Shown piece after piece: positions 40,056 to 52,664 of a DNA stretch of 64,000 nucleotides (position 1 is its first letter; every line of letters starts with the position of its first letter). The DNA is from Poecilobothrus nobilitatus. Its lineage: Eukaryota > Arthropoda > Insecta > Diptera > Dolichopodidae. The position numbers were made by a program, and so were the translations under genes. The stretch covers positions 208,804,965 to 208,868,964 of the forward strand of contig OX352774.1 of NCBI GenBank assembly GCA_947095535.1, given 5' to 3'. The notes beneath the pieces were generated by a model that was not told the DNA's origin, searched no databases, and saw only the letters and a list, made by a program, of their open reading frames with translations.

Positions 40056-41866
40056 AATAATCAATTCTAATGGATATGAATGCGAAAATTGTTGGCGGAG
40101 GGACAAAATTTAAGTGTATCAAAAAATGAAAAACAAAAATTTGCACGAGGATAGGATAAATAAAAAAACAAAATCAGCAATAATAAAATCCTAAGGTTTT
40201 TAAAAGAGCATATTTCTTAAAAGATCATATATGTATGTATCAAATTTGAAATGCAATTATTTTTGTTGAAAGATTTGTAACTTTTTTAAAATAAAAATTT
40301 TTTCTTTAAGGAAAATTATGAAAAATCAATAGACATTTTCTGCAATTAAAATTGATTTATCAATAACGAATTTAAGAAAAATTAAGAAAAGCCATTAACG
40401 CTTTTAAAAATATAATTTTTGAACTTAATTTTTTACATTTTTAAATGTACAATGCTTTCTGTCTAGTTGGTTAAAAAAGAAAATTTTAATTTTGCAACCA
40501 TCATGTATGAAGGGATCAAATTCAAAACATTTTTCTAATGCGTAACTTATGCGCATTATATATCGTATCTTATTTTCTTCAAAAAGATTTTGCACTATTT
40601 AAATTTCTTATTTTAAAGGGTTAGGACATGCGACATGGAGGTCAAAAATGTAGTAAAATTTTTGTAGTAAATAAATGTAGTAAAATAAACAGAATTTGAG
40701 TTATAATAGAGTCATTTGTAAATAAATCTTTTTCAAACTTTATGGGACTGACTGTAGATGCGTAACAGATCCTAAGTCAAAAAAAAAAATAATTTTATTA
40801 AATAAATATTTGTTTTATTTATCTAACTATGGTTTGTTTCAAACAATTTTGAACTTTTGCAAACAGATAAACGTAAGGACAGACAAACATGACACTTATG
40901 AGCATATAAAATTTTTTTGAACGTCTCAAAAATTTTTCCATGTTATATGTATATAAATCTAATATGACTATACATGTGTAAGTTTTGTATACCTTGCAGG
41001 TGTGTAGGTTGTTTAAATTTACAAAAGTTTCAGTTTTTCTTTTTTTTAGTTTGTCGAATTGGTACCTTAAAAGTACCTTAAAAGTCAAGTATTAAAAGAA
41101 TTTTTTTGGAAAGCAAAAATGTGTAATTTGATTTTTTTTTATGTATAGTAGATGTATAGATGTATAGTAGATGCATAGTACATGTATAGAAGGTTTTATC
41201 GTGTGCATCCATGTAGGTGAAGAAAGTGCTGATTGTTTATTCAATTCTTAACTGTTTTTTCTATTTTTAAACATAAGAAAATTTTTTTTTTTTTTTTCAT
41301 TTTATTGTTGTTATATAGGGTCTTTTAAATTTTTTATATTTAATTGTCTGGAATCTAGATCCTGTGTGTTCTTTTTATGGATATTAGAATTATTTATTAT
41401 TCATATAATATATTCTTAATAAAAACAAAAAAAAAAATAATTTAAGTGCTTGCGAACTAATGAAAATAACTAAAGATTTATATTACTGTACATCTATATG
41501 ATATTATTCGATTGTAAAACATAATAATATATTCTAAAACTTGATGTCCATTATATGATACATACATATATACAAATTAATATTTCATATTGGTGGGATT
41601 TTTTTTTGAAAAATTGATACGATAGTAGTTATTTTATAGATCCTTATTAAGAAATAATATCCTATACAATTTAATGGAAAATCTATTTTTGTATTAAAAA
41701 AATTCAATTTGCGGGGTGGGTGACCACAACTAAATAAAACATCAAAAAAAAAATCATATTATATATTTGGTTTATGGCCTTTTTGGTTTCAATGGTTTAT
41801 AATCCAATCCTTTGTTATGGTTTTATTTGTTTTTGTCTTTTCTGTATTTTTCTTTTTCATATGTTG

Positions 41867-41867
<1 letters not shown>

Positions 41868-41902
<35 letters not shown>
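41868..41902. repeat. (AT)n microsatellite
   Basis: About 35 bp of uninterrupted AT repeat. Confidence 0.9.
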
Positions 41903-41908
<6 letters not shown>

Positions 41909-42944
41909 TCAAAACTAAATTTACTGTTACTAAACTTGAATTTTACTTTAAGAAATCGTATATGAATATAGCTGTTAGTTTGTTATAAAATTTGTTAGGA
42001 TCTAGGTGGCATTTTGGTTTTTATCATTTTTTTTCTGGTGCTTGCACAAGTTTACAATTTGAAGACATTTTTTTTAAAGTGTAAAATTTTATAAGTTTTA
42101 TATGTTTTATTTAATTAAATTTATTTTTGTTGAAGGAAATTATTACAGCAAATTCTTGTGGTATAGATTTAACTCATACATAAAGAAAATCTTTGAAGAT
42201 TTTGATTTTGATTCAAATGAAATTTTTACAAAATATTAAATATGTGTGCAAATCATAAAACCAAAAATATTTTGTATCTGTTTTGGTTAAAAGGTTCAGC
42301 AGTGATTTTAAATTGTTTTTTTAAAATTGCTTTAATATTAAGAAGCAAAAAATACAAAAAGAAAAATGCAAATCTATATCTACAGATATCTTTTTCTATA
42401 TCTATATTTCAATTATATTTATATTTATAATAAGTATAGATAATTAAAAGTATATACAAAGAGAACAGGATAATTAAATTAATAATTTATAAAGTTTAAT
42501 TGATTTAAATTTTCTAATATTTCATTGCTTTTAATTTAAAATCTAATTATTGCTTTAAATTTTAATGTTTTTTCAATTAACACCTAATCATATCATTAAT
42601 TAATATAATTTCATTTTATACATATATTATATATATATATTTATATTACCTATATTATTATATATATTTGTTGTATAATATAGATATTAAATTGCCTTCA
42701 TAAATCTCATCTTTAAATTGTATTTATAATTAAGTAAATTTTATGTATTAATTTCTTAGTTAAGTTGACCATTTATTTAAAGTGACCATTTACTAAAAAA
42801 TTACGAAAGATGTGGTTCATTTATTATCAAAAATCATTTTTAAATATGTTATATGTGGAATTAGATTTATATATATTCAATATCACTTTAATTATTATTA
42901 TCATTTTAATAAGTTAATTTTGTTTTTTCTGTATTCTTTATTCA

Positions 42945-43402
42945 TTTTAAATGATTGTTGTTTTTTTTATTTAATAATCTGATGCTTTACTTGGAACATT
43001 GCCTTAAATTCTTAAGTCACAACATTCTGCTTCGATATCGAACTGTTTTCAATAGTTATACGATATACTCCCTTCTTCTTCGTCTTTTTGTGTACTTTAT
43101 TCAATTCAAATGTTTGATAATTTTTTTATTTATTAATCTGATACTTTTCTTGAAACATTGGCTTAAATTCTTAAGTCACGACATTCTGTTTCGATTTTGA
43201 ACTGTTTCAATAGTTATACGATACACTGCCTTCTATTTCTTTTTGTATAAGTAGATACTTTATTAATTGCAGATGATTGATAATTTTTTTCATCAGTGAT
43301 TTGATGCTCTTCTAAAATGATTGTCTTCAATTTTTAAGTAACGAGTAACAACATTTTTCTTCGATGTCGAACTGTTTTCAATAGTTATACGATGTACAAT
43401 CC
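42945..43402. repeat. Three-copy tandem repeat, unit about 160-170 bp
   Basis: The word CAATAGTTATACGAT recurs at 43050, 43208 and 43379 (spacings 158 and 171). Each is preceded by TTCGAT(A/T/G)T-GAACTGTTT, AAGTCAC or AAGTAAC, and AATCTGATGCTT or TGATTTGATGCTC. Divergence between copies is moderate, so this is an old local duplication. The frames across it are not conserved. Confidence 0.85.
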
Positions 43403-46400
43403 GACTATTTTTATGAATGCTTTTATAATATTATACATATCGAATAATTTCGACCATTTTAAGGACGTTACCGAAAATATCCACACCACAATTTCATGCC
43501 GGTTAATATAAGAAAAATATGATTATATAGTTTTCAAGAAACTAAAGTACAAAAATATATTTAGTTTTCTACATTTTCTGTTAATCGAATACAATATTAA
43601 TTTAGTTTATATTATTTGATGTTGTTTACCTCAGCTTGTATTATCAGTTGAGCTTTTTTTGCTTTAATAAGAATGCCCAATCTGAAGATTTCGTCTTCAC
43701 ATTACTTTTTCTGACAAATTTAAACCTCGTATTTCATTTTAATATGTATTTTGTTACTTGTAAATATTTATTTTATTTTATTGAAAATAGAATAAAATAG
43801 AAGATACTTTATTTTAGTACTATTTAAATAAATTTTTTATTTCGTTTTTAATTTTATATTAAATCACCCTAAAAAATGATTACGAAATAAAACTTAATTT
43901 ATTATATTTTAAGGTCAATAGTTTAAAAAACAAGTAATCTTTCATTTTTTATTATTAATTAATTAATGAAACGTAAAATTTTTTGATCTCTTTCTCTTTC
44001 CTTTTCTATACCCTTTCTTTTTCTAACAAACAATTTTTTTTTTTTTCTTGACATATTACGAAAATGAACAGTTATAATTGGATATCATAATGTCAATTAA
44101 AAGATTTGTTGTTTTTTTTTTTTTGCGGTCATATCCCCTCAAACTATTTGGATTTTCTATGATTATTACAAATATTGTTATGTCCGGCTAATTATGTTGA
44201 AATCATCATCAACAGAATCGATTACTAAAGATGCATTAGACATTTCGATTAGATACTTAATTAGATATTATAACGATAAATAAAAAAAAAAAAAAAAATA
44301 CGAAAAACAAAAGAAAAAAGAAAAAAAAAAAATAATTAAATTGATTGTTATGGAATGTCAACCAATTGATGTTTGAACTTTTTCACTATGGGCATTTCTG
44401 AAGGGCGGGTGATGTCAGAATTATGTTTGAATTCAACATTGTAAATACATATGTAATCAAATGAAAATTTATTGGTATGGAACCGACATTGGATATAAAA
44501 TATAATATTGTTTTTGTTTTTTTTTTTGAAGTTATTAAGTTTAATATTTTTTGTTGAATTAAGTGAGTTGGAAGTAGAAAATGAAATGTTGCGTGATAGA
44601 TTGAATTTTTTTTGTTATTATGTGGATAGAGATGATGTCGTGTATAATGATACATCACTTATAAAATAAAATAGATAAGTAAATAATAATAATGAACAAA
44701 AAATGTTTCAAATGCTGCTTTAAGGGAATTTTTGTTTTTTTTTTTCTTTTTTTGTTATTCGAAATAGAATGAATGTATTACAAGTATTGAAATATTTAAA
44801 TAAAATATGTTAGAGATTGAAAAGTTTTTACATTTTAGTATTAGTTAATTTTATATCATTTTATGATTAGTTATAGGTACATTATTAATAGCATTTAAAA
44901 AATACTTTTTAAATTGTAATTTTCGATTTAAACATTTAAAATTGAATGAAATGTGATGGAATTTTAAAAACGATATGTCCATTATACTTATTAATCATTT
45001 CTACACATTTTTTTATTTCATTACGATAAATTAAAATTCTTATTTAAGTGAATATTTACTAAGTCCTAAAGTAAAAATATTATGTGTACATGAAAATTGC
45101 TTTTTAAATTAGATTGCAAAATAATGTTATTAAATAACTTTTTTAAATAGTGTTTTTACACAATTTATTTTATAAATCAGAATTCAATAAACTAATGCCA
45201 TTTTAGTATTACATATTATTTAGTAAAAGATCCAAAGAGGATTATGATTGAAGAATTTTAATTTAGTGTTAATATCCTGCAAATAATAGGAATATTTTTT
45301 AATATTCAGTAACTAACTAATACTTTATAATTAGTTTTCAATAATTAAGTGTTCAACAGAAGAGAGCGCATTTATGACTTGGGTATGTTAACAGAAAAGT
45401 TATTTCCTATATATTTTAATTGGATGGCTATAATTCCATTCACTGCATTTGAAATCATATGTTTTTTTTTTTTTGCAATTGCAAGTGACATACTGATGGA
45501 ATTCAAATAGAAGCAATAAAAAAAAATGCAAGAAACCAATTTTAAAGAAATTTCAATCAATTAATTGTTTCATTAAATGTCAAAATGTATCTGTCAATTT
45601 ATTATGCTCAGCCGTTGCTCAACATATTTATTTTGAACACATAGAGTGCGATCTAAAAGCATGATCTGATTTAATAAAAAAATAGAAACTAACAGCTCTG
45701 AGCTTTCACCCTTGACTTAAAATTTAAAACTAGAAATTTTTATTGGACATAAAATAATGTAACTATATAAGTGTTCAAACTTAATTTTCATTAATAAAAT
45801 ATAATAAATACTTGTATATTGAAAATATCACACCTGGTTCATTCGAAATATTTTCAAAAATTTATTTTCAACAAGTACATACAGTATATCGTTGTAAACT
45901 ACTGATTGTGTAATAATTAATAATAATAATATTAATAAGTAATACTAATACCAATAATAAGAATTGCTGCAGGAACAGCGGCGGTTGCCTTCAATAATTA
46001 CTTCATGAAAGAAGGAGTTATATAGTACTGCATGTTGTAACTGTTGTAACCGCTATTGTCATTGATAGCAAAATAGTAATTATAATAAACGAATTCATTG
46101 TTTGCTTTCAGTTCAACTCTCCATTCAATATTTCCGCATCCTATTTCCTATCTTTTCCTATCACTTACTCCTTACCCAATATACTACGTTACCAGGGATT
46201 GGCCAAAGGGCGAGGTAGGTTAGGTTTAGTCAGTAAAAATTTGACAAATCTGAAAATTCACACCTCCCTTAGAAAAAAAAAAAAATAAGTATATCGTCTT
46301 ATATTAAATTAAGGTAACTATAGATACAATGTTTTCCTGTAAAAATACACAGACATATAAATACATATGTTTTCCATTATGGTATTTCCCAAATCAGAGA

Positions 46401-49400
46401 GTTTCAAAACGTGGAGTTTAATCAAATTTTGTACTTTGAAATAATAAGAATAAGTACTTACAGAAAAAAAGATCCCGATAATTGAATTAATCAAATAAAA
46501 TATGACAATATGTACTAAGTACTTGTACTTTACAATTCTTAAAACAAATTTAATAAAGTTGTGTTTTTTTTTTCTTTTATATGTTAAATTTATTACATTT
46601 TCATTTTAAAATAATTGTAAAAAAAAAACCAGTAAGTATGAGTAATTAAAACAAAACCATATTGAATAAGATTTCAGAATATGAAACAAGTATTTGATTT
46701 ATACCAATAATGAAAATCCATTAAAAAATTGGTGTAAAACAAAAAAAATAAAAAATTCTTTAAATCCCTATTTCATATTTTTTTTTTTTTTTTAAATTCT
46801 TTCACTCTATTACTCTTCTGTCTCTTAAGGCACATTCACTATAAATTGAGATTCACGACACAACACAAAAATCATGAAAACCTAGCAAACAAAATAAAAA
46901 AAAAAATAAAAAAAATAATCAACCTATAGATAGCGTGGCATATGAGCACACCTGGTTGATAGGATATTGTAAAACATTATACCCAACTAAATAGACAGAT
47001 AAAATTTTATAAAAAATAATGTGTGGGTATTTAAATTGAATACCTATACCCGCCAGGTAGTGGCACTCACTATAATATATAAAAAAAAACAAAAAAAAAA
47101 GTTTAAATTTGTTCACCTATAAATGCTGCACATACCGAATATACATTTAGATTGTAATCTGGTTGGCAAAAAAAAAAAATTTGCACCAATATTTATTTAT
47201 TTTTTTTTTTCTTTTTTATTTCATTCTATATATTATAATAACGTATTGCTCTGGCAACAAAAACCATTATAAGTAACAACGTACTACTATCATACCTATA
47301 TGAATAACAACAACAACAACAACATCGTAATGTAATTCTTGCATCATCTTGCAAAAAAAAGAAAAATAACGAACGAGTGAAATGATTCCTACAACTTTAT
47401 TCCAAATGCATGCATTGTCGTTGTTGTTGACTTGCGGTAAAAAAAATCTTAAAAATTTAAAGATTATTACGATTTACTACTACAACTACTACCATTATTA
47501 TTATTATTATTATTATAAGTAGAACTGTAGTGACTTTCAACATAGGATTATACAGATTATAAAATTATTTTTTTCATACATTTATTTTTATAGTAAATTT
47601 TAAAGTAAAAAAATGGTTTCATTAATCGATTAATGAATAGCTCTGTTGAATATATTGAACTTTTGATTCATAAATTAATCTAATAAGAAATTGTAATTAG
47701 TATGTTCCTAAAAAGATTTTTTGTTATCATATAATGATCCTATAATGTAAAATATTCATTTACAAATCATATATGTATAATTTGTTAAAGGGAGAAAATC
47801 CTATTACGAGTATTTAGATTTTATGTAAAATATCTGTTAACAGAACTTTTAAATGAACTGCACCTAAAAAATTTAATTAAAACGAATTATTTCTATTCGC
47901 GAAAAAGTTGGAAAATAAAAACTTAAAAACTTAAGAAAAACACGAAATAAATGTGAACACAATATTCGAAAAGTGTCTAGAAATTGTATTGTATTTATCC
48001 AATTGGTGAGCAATACTTTTATCATTAAATATTTTTGACGTCTAAAATTAAAAAAAAAAAAATGTTTTCCTTAAAGAAATTTAAATAGAATTACATAAAT
48101 GGAATATATCCAACTATAATAAGAATTCGTTACAACACACAGATCAGAAATTTTAAAAAGGAAGGAATGAAATAGGCCCATCATCACTTTTTCTCTAAAT
48201 GTCACAGAGTTCAAAGTTTAAATGTTGCAAAATTCAAATTGAAAATCAGATCTCTTACAGCCAACTATCGTTTGTGCACAAAGTAGCCATATTATCTAAG
48301 TATATCTTTCTATCTTTATAAAAGCAGCCATATTAACTAACCATAACCAAATGTATATTATAACACATACGGCGGTAAATTAATGATCAAAAATAAACCC
48401 CTACTCTGTACAGCTATTTTAAATTATACTTTTTTTTTGTACAGGAGTTAATATTTATTGTAGAAGTGGATACTAATGTTAGACAATATTTCACTGAAAT
48501 CAAAGGCTGTAAATGTAGAATGAAAGTATAAATGAAGATTTTTCTTAAAATTGTATAGTAGATATAATTCTTCGAACTTTTAAATCGATATTTATTCTTT
48601 ATATCAAAATTTAAATTAAGATATTGAATAACTTTGTACTTTAAAAACAAACGCGGTTATTAAACTATTGGTTCAAATATTGTAAAAGAAAATTTTCACT
48701 AGTTCTTTAAGTAAAACGTAAAGAATATTTAAGTAAAAGGGTAAACTGGTCTTGGACGGTAAAATTGAAAGATCGGTGGAAATGTTTAATAGAAATTGTT
48801 GTTGTGTATATGTATGTGTTGTTTTAATGTATAAAAAATATGCAACGATGTAGTTTAAAAGTTACAGTTTTTTTCTAGACTAACATATCCTAGACCTCAA
48901 CCCTATTGTATTCCTTACATATTTTCTCTTGTACATTTTTAATGTTTTGTCTTATTTAATTCGACATTTTCAAAACGTATCAATCGAACATTTCTGGAAA
49001 GATACTAATAAACATTACTCTAATAAACCAATCAACATTTCTGTCATCTGTAATTTTGTCCTTTGCAATTTATATTTTGCATTGAGTCGTTCTCACGTAT
49101 AGTATAGAATTTTTGAATTTTATTTTCCTTCGATGCCCTTTTACGTGGAGTTCTTTATTATTTTCCGTATTATTAATTTTTGGCGCATTATAAGGATTTT
49201 CTTATTACTTGATGCTTGATTTGAAAAAAAAAAAAATAAAACAAACAAAACAATTAATGTCTAGAAAACTAAAGTTTCCAATTTCCGCAAAAACAAAAAC
49301 TAATTTCTTTTAATTAATTATTTAAATAAAACTTCATAAAAAAACATAATAATTTGTAAATTTATTTTAACGATACGTTAAAATTTTAAATGTGAAAATA

Positions 49401-50165
49401 TTCTGGTATACCATACCCGATGCCGGTATAATACCAACAATAATAAAAACTTTTCAATTTAACCGTAAAGGATTACATTATTATTTTAAAAATTTAAAGT
49501 CTAATTAATATATTTTTAAAAATGTTTTCAATGTTCACAATAAATTTATTTGTTACAATATTTATATTGATTAATTTTTTATTAAAACTCAACATGGTAT
49601 TTCCTTTGTGATTTGATAAAAAAATAAAGAACCTTGTTAATTACTACTCAAAAATAAAAGAAAAAACAAACAAAGCTTTCAAAACATTATGAAAACTAAA
49701 AAAAAAAAAATTTTTTTTTGTAAACTTAAGGTACAAAATTTTTAATATTTTTAATCTCTATCCAATCTAATTTTTAATTAGCTTATAAGAATTTTTTCAA
49801 TTCAAAAATGGAAACCATTTCAATTTTTCATAAATTGGTATACATATTTCCTTTGGAAAATCAACAAAGTGAGAAAAACAACGAAGAAAAAAAAAAACTG
49901 TTGTTTATTTGTGTTTTGTTTTTATTTTTAAATTAATTTTTTTTTGCCTTCTGAAGAACCACCAAAAAAAAAAAAAAGTTTTTCAATTTCCAAAACTAAT
50001 TTTTCCAAGCAGAACTCAGGTAAAATTCATAACAGTAATAGTTACATCTCATACGCAAAATTAAATTCCAAAAGAAAAAACTAGGTAGAATGTGAACCAA
50101 CGGTTTTAAAGGTGCATATTTCCAAAAGACAATACAAACTGTTTAGAATTGTGACTCTGCACCAA
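43403..50165. other. AT-rich DNA, no gene recognised
   Basis: Poly-A/T tracts, a TTA repeat (47494-47517) and an ACA repeat (about 47308-47324). At 45968-46026 a short, locally GC-richer open stretch reads AAGTAAVAFNNYFMKEGVI and then a stop, with no flanking exon structure I can defend. Confidence 0.5.
47494..47517. repeat. (TTA)n microsatellite
   Basis: About eight ATT/TTA triplets; ordinary simple repeat. Confidence 0.85.
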
Positions 50166-50169
50166 AATT

Positions 50170-50886
50170 TGAAAATATAATAACATAAGATATAATAAGA
50201 AAAAATGTGGAAATATAACTTTTTTGCAATTTCGAAGGGCTGTAAGTTTGGAACCTTATATAACTATAAAAAATGTAGTACTAAAGCTTTATTTTGTATA
50301 TTTTGTCGAAGAAATACTTGTACAGGTGCCTAAAATTAGGAAATTTTTGAATTTGGAGCCCTAATAGCTCGTAAACAGGGGGTGATACAAACATTTTCTG
50401 AGGAAACTTATACTTATAATTCTAAAAGTTCTTTCTTCCCTCAAAATTTCAAGTTAAAGCGTGCCGTTTCATGTAAAAGCGTGCCGGAGTTATGAAGGTA
50501 AAAAAATCTTGCAAAATTTTGTCATCACATAACGGTAAATTTAAATATTAAACTTAAAAAAATCTTGATATCGATTTATAAAGTTAAAAAAAAATTTATG
50601 ACGAAAGGCGTTTTTAAATTGAAAAAATATTAAGCAGAACATCAGATATACACATTTAAATTAGGACTTTTTCAAAGTTAGAGGGCTGCGTAATCTGTAG
50701 GGGCTACATCAAAAAATTTTTCTACAAAATTAATTTATTTATGAGGCCTGTCCATGGTTCAAATTTCATTTTTCTATCTTTAACAGTGTAGAAGTTTTGT
50801 AAACAGACGGATGAATGGTCGGACGGAGGGACGGACAGAGTGAAACTAATAAGTAAATTTTTTCAAAATTTTTTTTAAAATGTGCT
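50170..50886 (+). mobile_element. Dispersed repeat family B, copy 4
   Basis: Blocks in order are AGGGCTGTAAG, TTGTACAGGTGCC, GGAGCCCTAATAGCTCG, AAACAGGGGGTGATACAAAC, CCCTCAAAATTTCAAG, GTGCCGGAGTTATGAAGG, CATAACGGTAAATTTAAA, GTGTAGAAGTTTTGTAAAC, a CGGACGGAGGGACGGACAG block, GTGAAACTAATAAG, and the terminal AATGTGCT. It matches copy 3 inverted and copy 1 direct. A local duplication of AAAGCGTGCCG occurs at about 50457 and 50477. Confidence 0.8.
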
Positions 50887-51057
50887 TTTAGAACAGGAAG
50901 AACAGAAAAAATAATTCTCATACTCTCCATTTTTAAATGATAATCTTAAAGTTAGTTAAGGAGTACAGTTTATATCCTTAATTTCTGTATTAATATTAAG
51001 ATCTATATGTAATAATTACTTTCAATATGAAAACTTTTTCTATTATTTACATTAATT

Positions 51058-51104
51058 CATACATACATACATACATACTGATACATACATACATACACAT
51101 ATAC
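51058..51104. repeat. (CATA)n microsatellite
   Basis: Two runs of CATA repeats separated by CTGATA. Confidence 0.85.
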
Positions 51105-52418
51105 CATTCTATTAAAATACTTTTGCAATATAAAAAAAAGAAAATTATGTTTATTTATATGTAAATGGTATATGGAAAAAGAAGGAAAATTTTTTTTTTT
51201 TTTTAAATTAACGATGATTTTATGTATATATGTATAAAATATAATATGTGTGTTTGTTTACTTTAAATAAAAGTTTAAATGTAAATATACCTTCGAATTC
51301 TTTAAAAAAAAATCATCTTTGCAACAGATTTTCTACATTGCTATCAGCAACAATGAAAGAAATGTTGATGAAGAGTAACTGAACTAAAGAATTAAAACAG
51401 AAGGGAGCAAGTAATATATTGTAAAGATGATATTTTAAGAATGAAAAGGGAAATTTACATTAATATTTCGAGGTATGGTGTGGTAAGTAGCCAGATGGTA
51501 TTAGAAAATGGTGTATAAAACTTTGGAAAATTGAAAAAGAATAAAAGAAAATAAACAAAACAAATTTTTTTTTATTAGCTTTTTAAGCTACTTGTTGTAA
51601 CTCTTGATAATATTTAGGTATATGTTTGTGAGTATGTGTTCTTCATTATTAAGTTTGTCATTCGCATTAACATTATTTTGGAAAAAAATAGCGAATTTTT
51701 TTTTTTATTTTTGATCAAATTTAAAACTAAAGAACTTTTAAGTACTACAATTTATTGTAAAAAATAAGAATGTAATGGAACAACCAAATAAAAATGGTGG
51801 AATTTTTTTTTTTCTTTTTTGCATATTTATTTTAATAGCAGGGAAAAAGTTTCTTGTTTTATTCCTCTATAATTATTTTTCATTTTCATGTGAATTTTTA
51901 GACAGTCAAATTTTTTTTTATACTAAATTTGACATTTTTTTTTGTAATTTGGTTTAGAGGGAATTCTAAATTCTATATATGTATAGTTCTATATTCTAAA
52001 TATAGTTGTTTTTGTAACATATGTTATAAAAATATGGTTTTTCTACCTTGTAAAATATTTTATGATACTTTTTATCTTTTAATTAAAAATTATGAATTTT
52101 TTTTTTTTTTGTTAACCAAATCCAAAATAGTGAAAAGACTAACGATTCTTTATTATAAGGAAAAGTGAATTAGAATAAATGGGGGAATAAAATTTAAGGA
52201 GTGGAGAAATTTTTTATCTAAACTTATAATTAAAACGAATGTTGTTTTCTGTTTCGTTAGAAACGTTCTAATATTTAATTTTCATATCAATTGGCCTAAA
52301 TCTATGCAATTCTATATAGAAATTCTAGTTTTTTCTCCTATTGCCATATTAAGGACTGGGTAACATGTTAGGTTATAGATATTATGGATGTGTTTATTTC
52401 AGATTTTTCTGTTTTGCA

Positions 52419-52664
52419 TCAAGTGTACTGATTCTGTAACTGTTTTACTGAATACTTGAAAATGATCTGTCCACCAAATGAGCAAATTTTCGTAGGTTTT
52501 TTCGTATCCATCATTCTTTTCCTTGGACATTCTGTTTTTTCCAATTTGCATTGGAAATTTTTTGGAAATATATTTGAATATGTCTGACTGATTTTCTTCA
52601 TTAGTGTGTTTTTAATGTGTATTTTGTCAAGTATAAAGGAAGATGAATGCGATATTCTTTCCAA
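52419..52664 (-). other. Possible relic coding stretch, unrecognised
   Basis: This 81-codon minus-strand frame has less poly-A/T bias than its surroundings, with ECPRKRMMDTKKPTKICSFG in the middle. An overlapping frame also gives protein-like text (FWKEYRIHLPLYLTKYTLK), which suggests frameshift decay. There are no catalytic motifs and no splice sites I can defend. It could equally be chance. Confidence 0.2.

Larger units (their letters stand above)
36280..42940. other. AT-rich DNA with microsatellites, no gene recognised
   Basis: It includes a GTCA repeat (about 36506-36521), (AT)n at 37009-37045, ATC-rich DNA at 39963-40055 and (AT)n at 41868-41902. The short open frames are composition-driven. 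Confidence 0.55.

Noticed and set aside
37009..41902. (AT)n tracts as replication origins or regulatory elements
   Set aside because: They are simple microsatellites, with nothing around them to support a functional call.
46208..46230. TTAGG-like words (GGTAGGTTAGGTTTAG) suggesting an interstitial telomere repeat
   Set aside because: Only two imperfect copies occur; not enough to call telomeric repeat.
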